Assembly (NCBI GenBank): GCA_963205155.1
Contig: CAUJJY010000375.1
Coordinates: 1-6,625 of the forward strand
DNA: 6,625 nucleotides
Source of the DNA: Candidatus Zixiibacteriota bacterium
GTDB lineage: Bacteria > Zixibacteria > MSB-5A5 > CAIYYT01
Direction of reading: 5' to 3'
Made by a program: the position numbers and the translations under genes
The notes under the pieces: model-generated
Told to the model about the DNA's origin: nothing
Database searches by the model: none
What the model saw: the letters and a program-made list of their open reading frames with translations, nothing else
In this document: piece after piece, positions 5,668-6,625 of the stretch
Position numbering within the stretch: position 1 is the stretch's first letter
Layout of the letters: every line of letters starts with the position of its first letter

Positions 5668-6625
5668 TTTTTCACCTCGGAATTGAGGTCGGCGCCAATG
5701 CCCCATTTGGATGGCGTCACCCAATAGGTGTTGTCTTTGCCGTAGCCCCGGTAAGTGTCGATGCCTTGCAGATCAAGGAACAATCCAATCGAGCCAAAAT
5801 CCCGGCGAGGATTGCCGTAACCGTGGGTGTTCGTCTGCACCCGCGCGATATGACCGTCATCACCGCGCAAATCGATCAGCATGCCGATACCGTTTGCGGA
5901 TCCTGCCGCTTGCGAAAGGTCGGTCGCGCTGTATTGATCATTTCCGCCACAGTCAAGAAGCAACCCGAATGCAACATCGTGACCACATCCCTGGGAGACG
6001 CCTTTCGAGCCGTACAGATCATCACCACTGATATCGATTAGTGATGCCAGACACATATGGGTAGCAGCGCCTTGGGCATATTGATAAGCGATGTAGTTAT
6101 CATTTCCACCATAATCCAGGAGGCCGCCTAGGGCGTACCAATAGGACGCTCCCTGCCCAAAGATGTCTGCCGCATATTGGTCATTGCCGGCGCCGTCAAT
6201 CAGCAGTCCGATACCGCCCGAAAAATACGGCCGCAGTCCATAACCGAATCCTTGCGACAATGAAACATAATGATCTTCATACCGTAATATGTCGCCGTAC
6301 TTCCAACCGGCAGCGTAACTGTCATTGCCGCTACGATCAACGAGGGCAGATGCACCCATGATGAAGCCAAACCCTTGCGAGTACAATGCCGCGCTGTAGG
6401 TGTCTCTGCCGGCGTCGTCTAGCAAGAGCCCGATACCGAAAGCGGAAGCTGCTTGACAGCCGATGTTGCCCTTGTAGGTATCATCACCGGCGCGGTCGAT
6501 CAAAATGCCGGTGCCGAAAATGCCGCATCCCTGCGAGAAGTCAGCAGAGAAGTAAAAATCGTTCCCGCTCCAGTCGTCGAGGATTCCCGTGCTGAAAAAC
6601 CCCGCACCCATCGTGTGTGCCGAGC
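5664..6625 (-). CDS. D-x-x-G-x-D-x-Y tandem-repeat protein, probably exported (C-terminal 319 residues, partial)
   Basis: The frame is open to the high-coordinate edge. An ATG at 6611 exists, but the four codons before it (Ser-Ala-His-Thr) already fit the repeat pattern, so the true start lies outside. Counting Met at 6611 as residue 1, ten repeats carry the core D-x-x-G-[NDR]-D-x-Y, with first Asp at 13, 39, 65, 92, 139, 166, 193, 220, 247 and 280. Each is preceded by a Gly-rich hydrophobic stretch such as GIGLLID and by SQG, AQG or GQG. Repeat 9 has His for Tyr and repeat 10 has Ile before the second Asp. Most spacings are 26-27 residues; two are longer (47 and 33). The pattern suggests a beta solenoid, with Asp/Asn turns that could bind calcium as RTX turns do; this is inference. 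Only four Cys occur and no membrane span is seen. The coupled HEAT protein is exported, so this one probably is too, but its N-terminus is not visible. I do not recognise a named family. Confidence 0.85.
   Translation of the reverse strand, partial: SAHTMGAGFFSTGILDDWSGNDFYFSADFSQGCGIFGTGILIDRAGDDTYKGNIGCQAASAFGIGLLLDDAGRDTYSAALYSQGFGFIMGASALVDRSGNDSYAAGWKYGDILRYEDHYVSLSQGFGYGLRPYFSGGIGLLIDGAGNDQYAADIFGQGASYWYALGGLLDYGGNDNYIAYQYAQGAATHMCLASLIDISGDDLYGSKGVSQGCGHDVAFGLLLDCGGNDQYSATDLSQAAGSANGIGMLIDLRGDDGHIARVQTNTHGYGNPRRDFGSIGLFLDLQGIDTYRGYGKDNTYWVTPSKWGIGADLNSEVKK
5673..5678 (-). promoter_or_regulatory. Shine-Dalgarno GAGGTG fixing the HEAT-protein start
   Basis: The minus strand reads GAGGTG, then five A, then ATG at 5667. 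The site sits inside the last codons of the upstream repeat gene. It supports the ATG at 5667, which overlaps that gene's TGA, rather than the ATG at 5724. Confidence 0.85.
5745..6625 (-). repeat. Coding tandem repeat array, about ten units of 78-81 bases
   Basis: The array encodes the D-x-x-G-x-D-x-Y units. Seven of the nine spacings between core Asp codons are 26 or 27 codons. Insertions lengthen the unit between residues 92 and 139 (a Tyr/Asp-rich loop, GWKYGDILRYEDHY) and the last unit between 247 and 280. The protein pattern is clear while the DNA is well diverged, so the duplications look old and under selection at protein level rather than a recent slippage array. Confidence 0.85.

Noticed and set aside
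5668..5724. Nineteen extra N-terminal residues on the HEAT protein from an ATG at 5724
   Set aside because: This start lies inside the upstream gene, would put charged residues before the signal peptide, and ignores the GAGGTG site serving the ATG at 5667.
5622..6041. 139-residue plus-strand open frame opposite the repeat gene
   Set aside because: A shadow of the codon-biased repeat gene on the minus strand; no domain, and it spans the junction of two real genes.

Overview
The window reads as chromosomal DNA from a Gram-negative-type bacterium, with GC near 50%. The mix of an HDOD signalling protein, a YprB-type exonuclease, an exported HEAT-repeat protein and a large exported-looking repeat protein suggests an uncultivated phylum of the FCB / Zixibacteria-like kind. 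That placement is an inference from gene style, not something the sequence proves. All six genes lie on the minus strand, so transcription runs from high to low coordinates. No mobile element, tRNA, rRNA or CRISPR array was seen.

In transcription order: (i) 6625-5664, the C-terminal part of a protein built almost wholly from about ten 26-27 residue repeats with the core D-x-x-G-x-D-x-Y. Its start lies outside the window. (ii) 5667-4738, a signal-peptide HEAT-repeat protein whose ATG overlaps the previous stop (ATGA). (iii) 4745-3522, a YprB-like DEDD exonuclease with a C-terminal helical-repeat domain, whose ATG overlaps the HEAT stop by 8 bases. (iv) after 44 bases, 3477-2155, an HDOD-domain protein ending in a coiled coil and a histidine-kinase-like H-box helix but no ATPase domain. 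(v) after a 205-base gap rich in small dyads, 1949-420, a 509-residue histidine ammonia-lyase-type MIO enzyme. (vi) a strong intrinsic terminator (350-387), a good sigma70-type promoter (309-337), and then the start of a small exported Lys/Gly-rich protein (272-1) that runs off the window.

Genes i-iii form a tight, translationally coupled unit. It joins two probable envelope or periplasmic solenoid proteins to a cytoplasmic nuclease, so the functional link is unclear. The HDOD gene may be the tail of the same transcript or may have its own near-leaderless promoter. The ammonia-lyase stands apart: no hutU, hutI or hutG is present in the window. Its MIO triad reads Ala-Cys-Gly instead of Ala-Ser-Gly, although nearly every other catalytic residue keeps Pseudomonas HutH numbering.

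The points most worth a second look are the D-x-x-G-x-D-x-Y repeat protein with its coupled HEAT partner, the Cys-type MIO precursor, the HDOD plus kinase-less H-box architecture, and the possible attenuator-like leader upstream of the ammonia-lyase.
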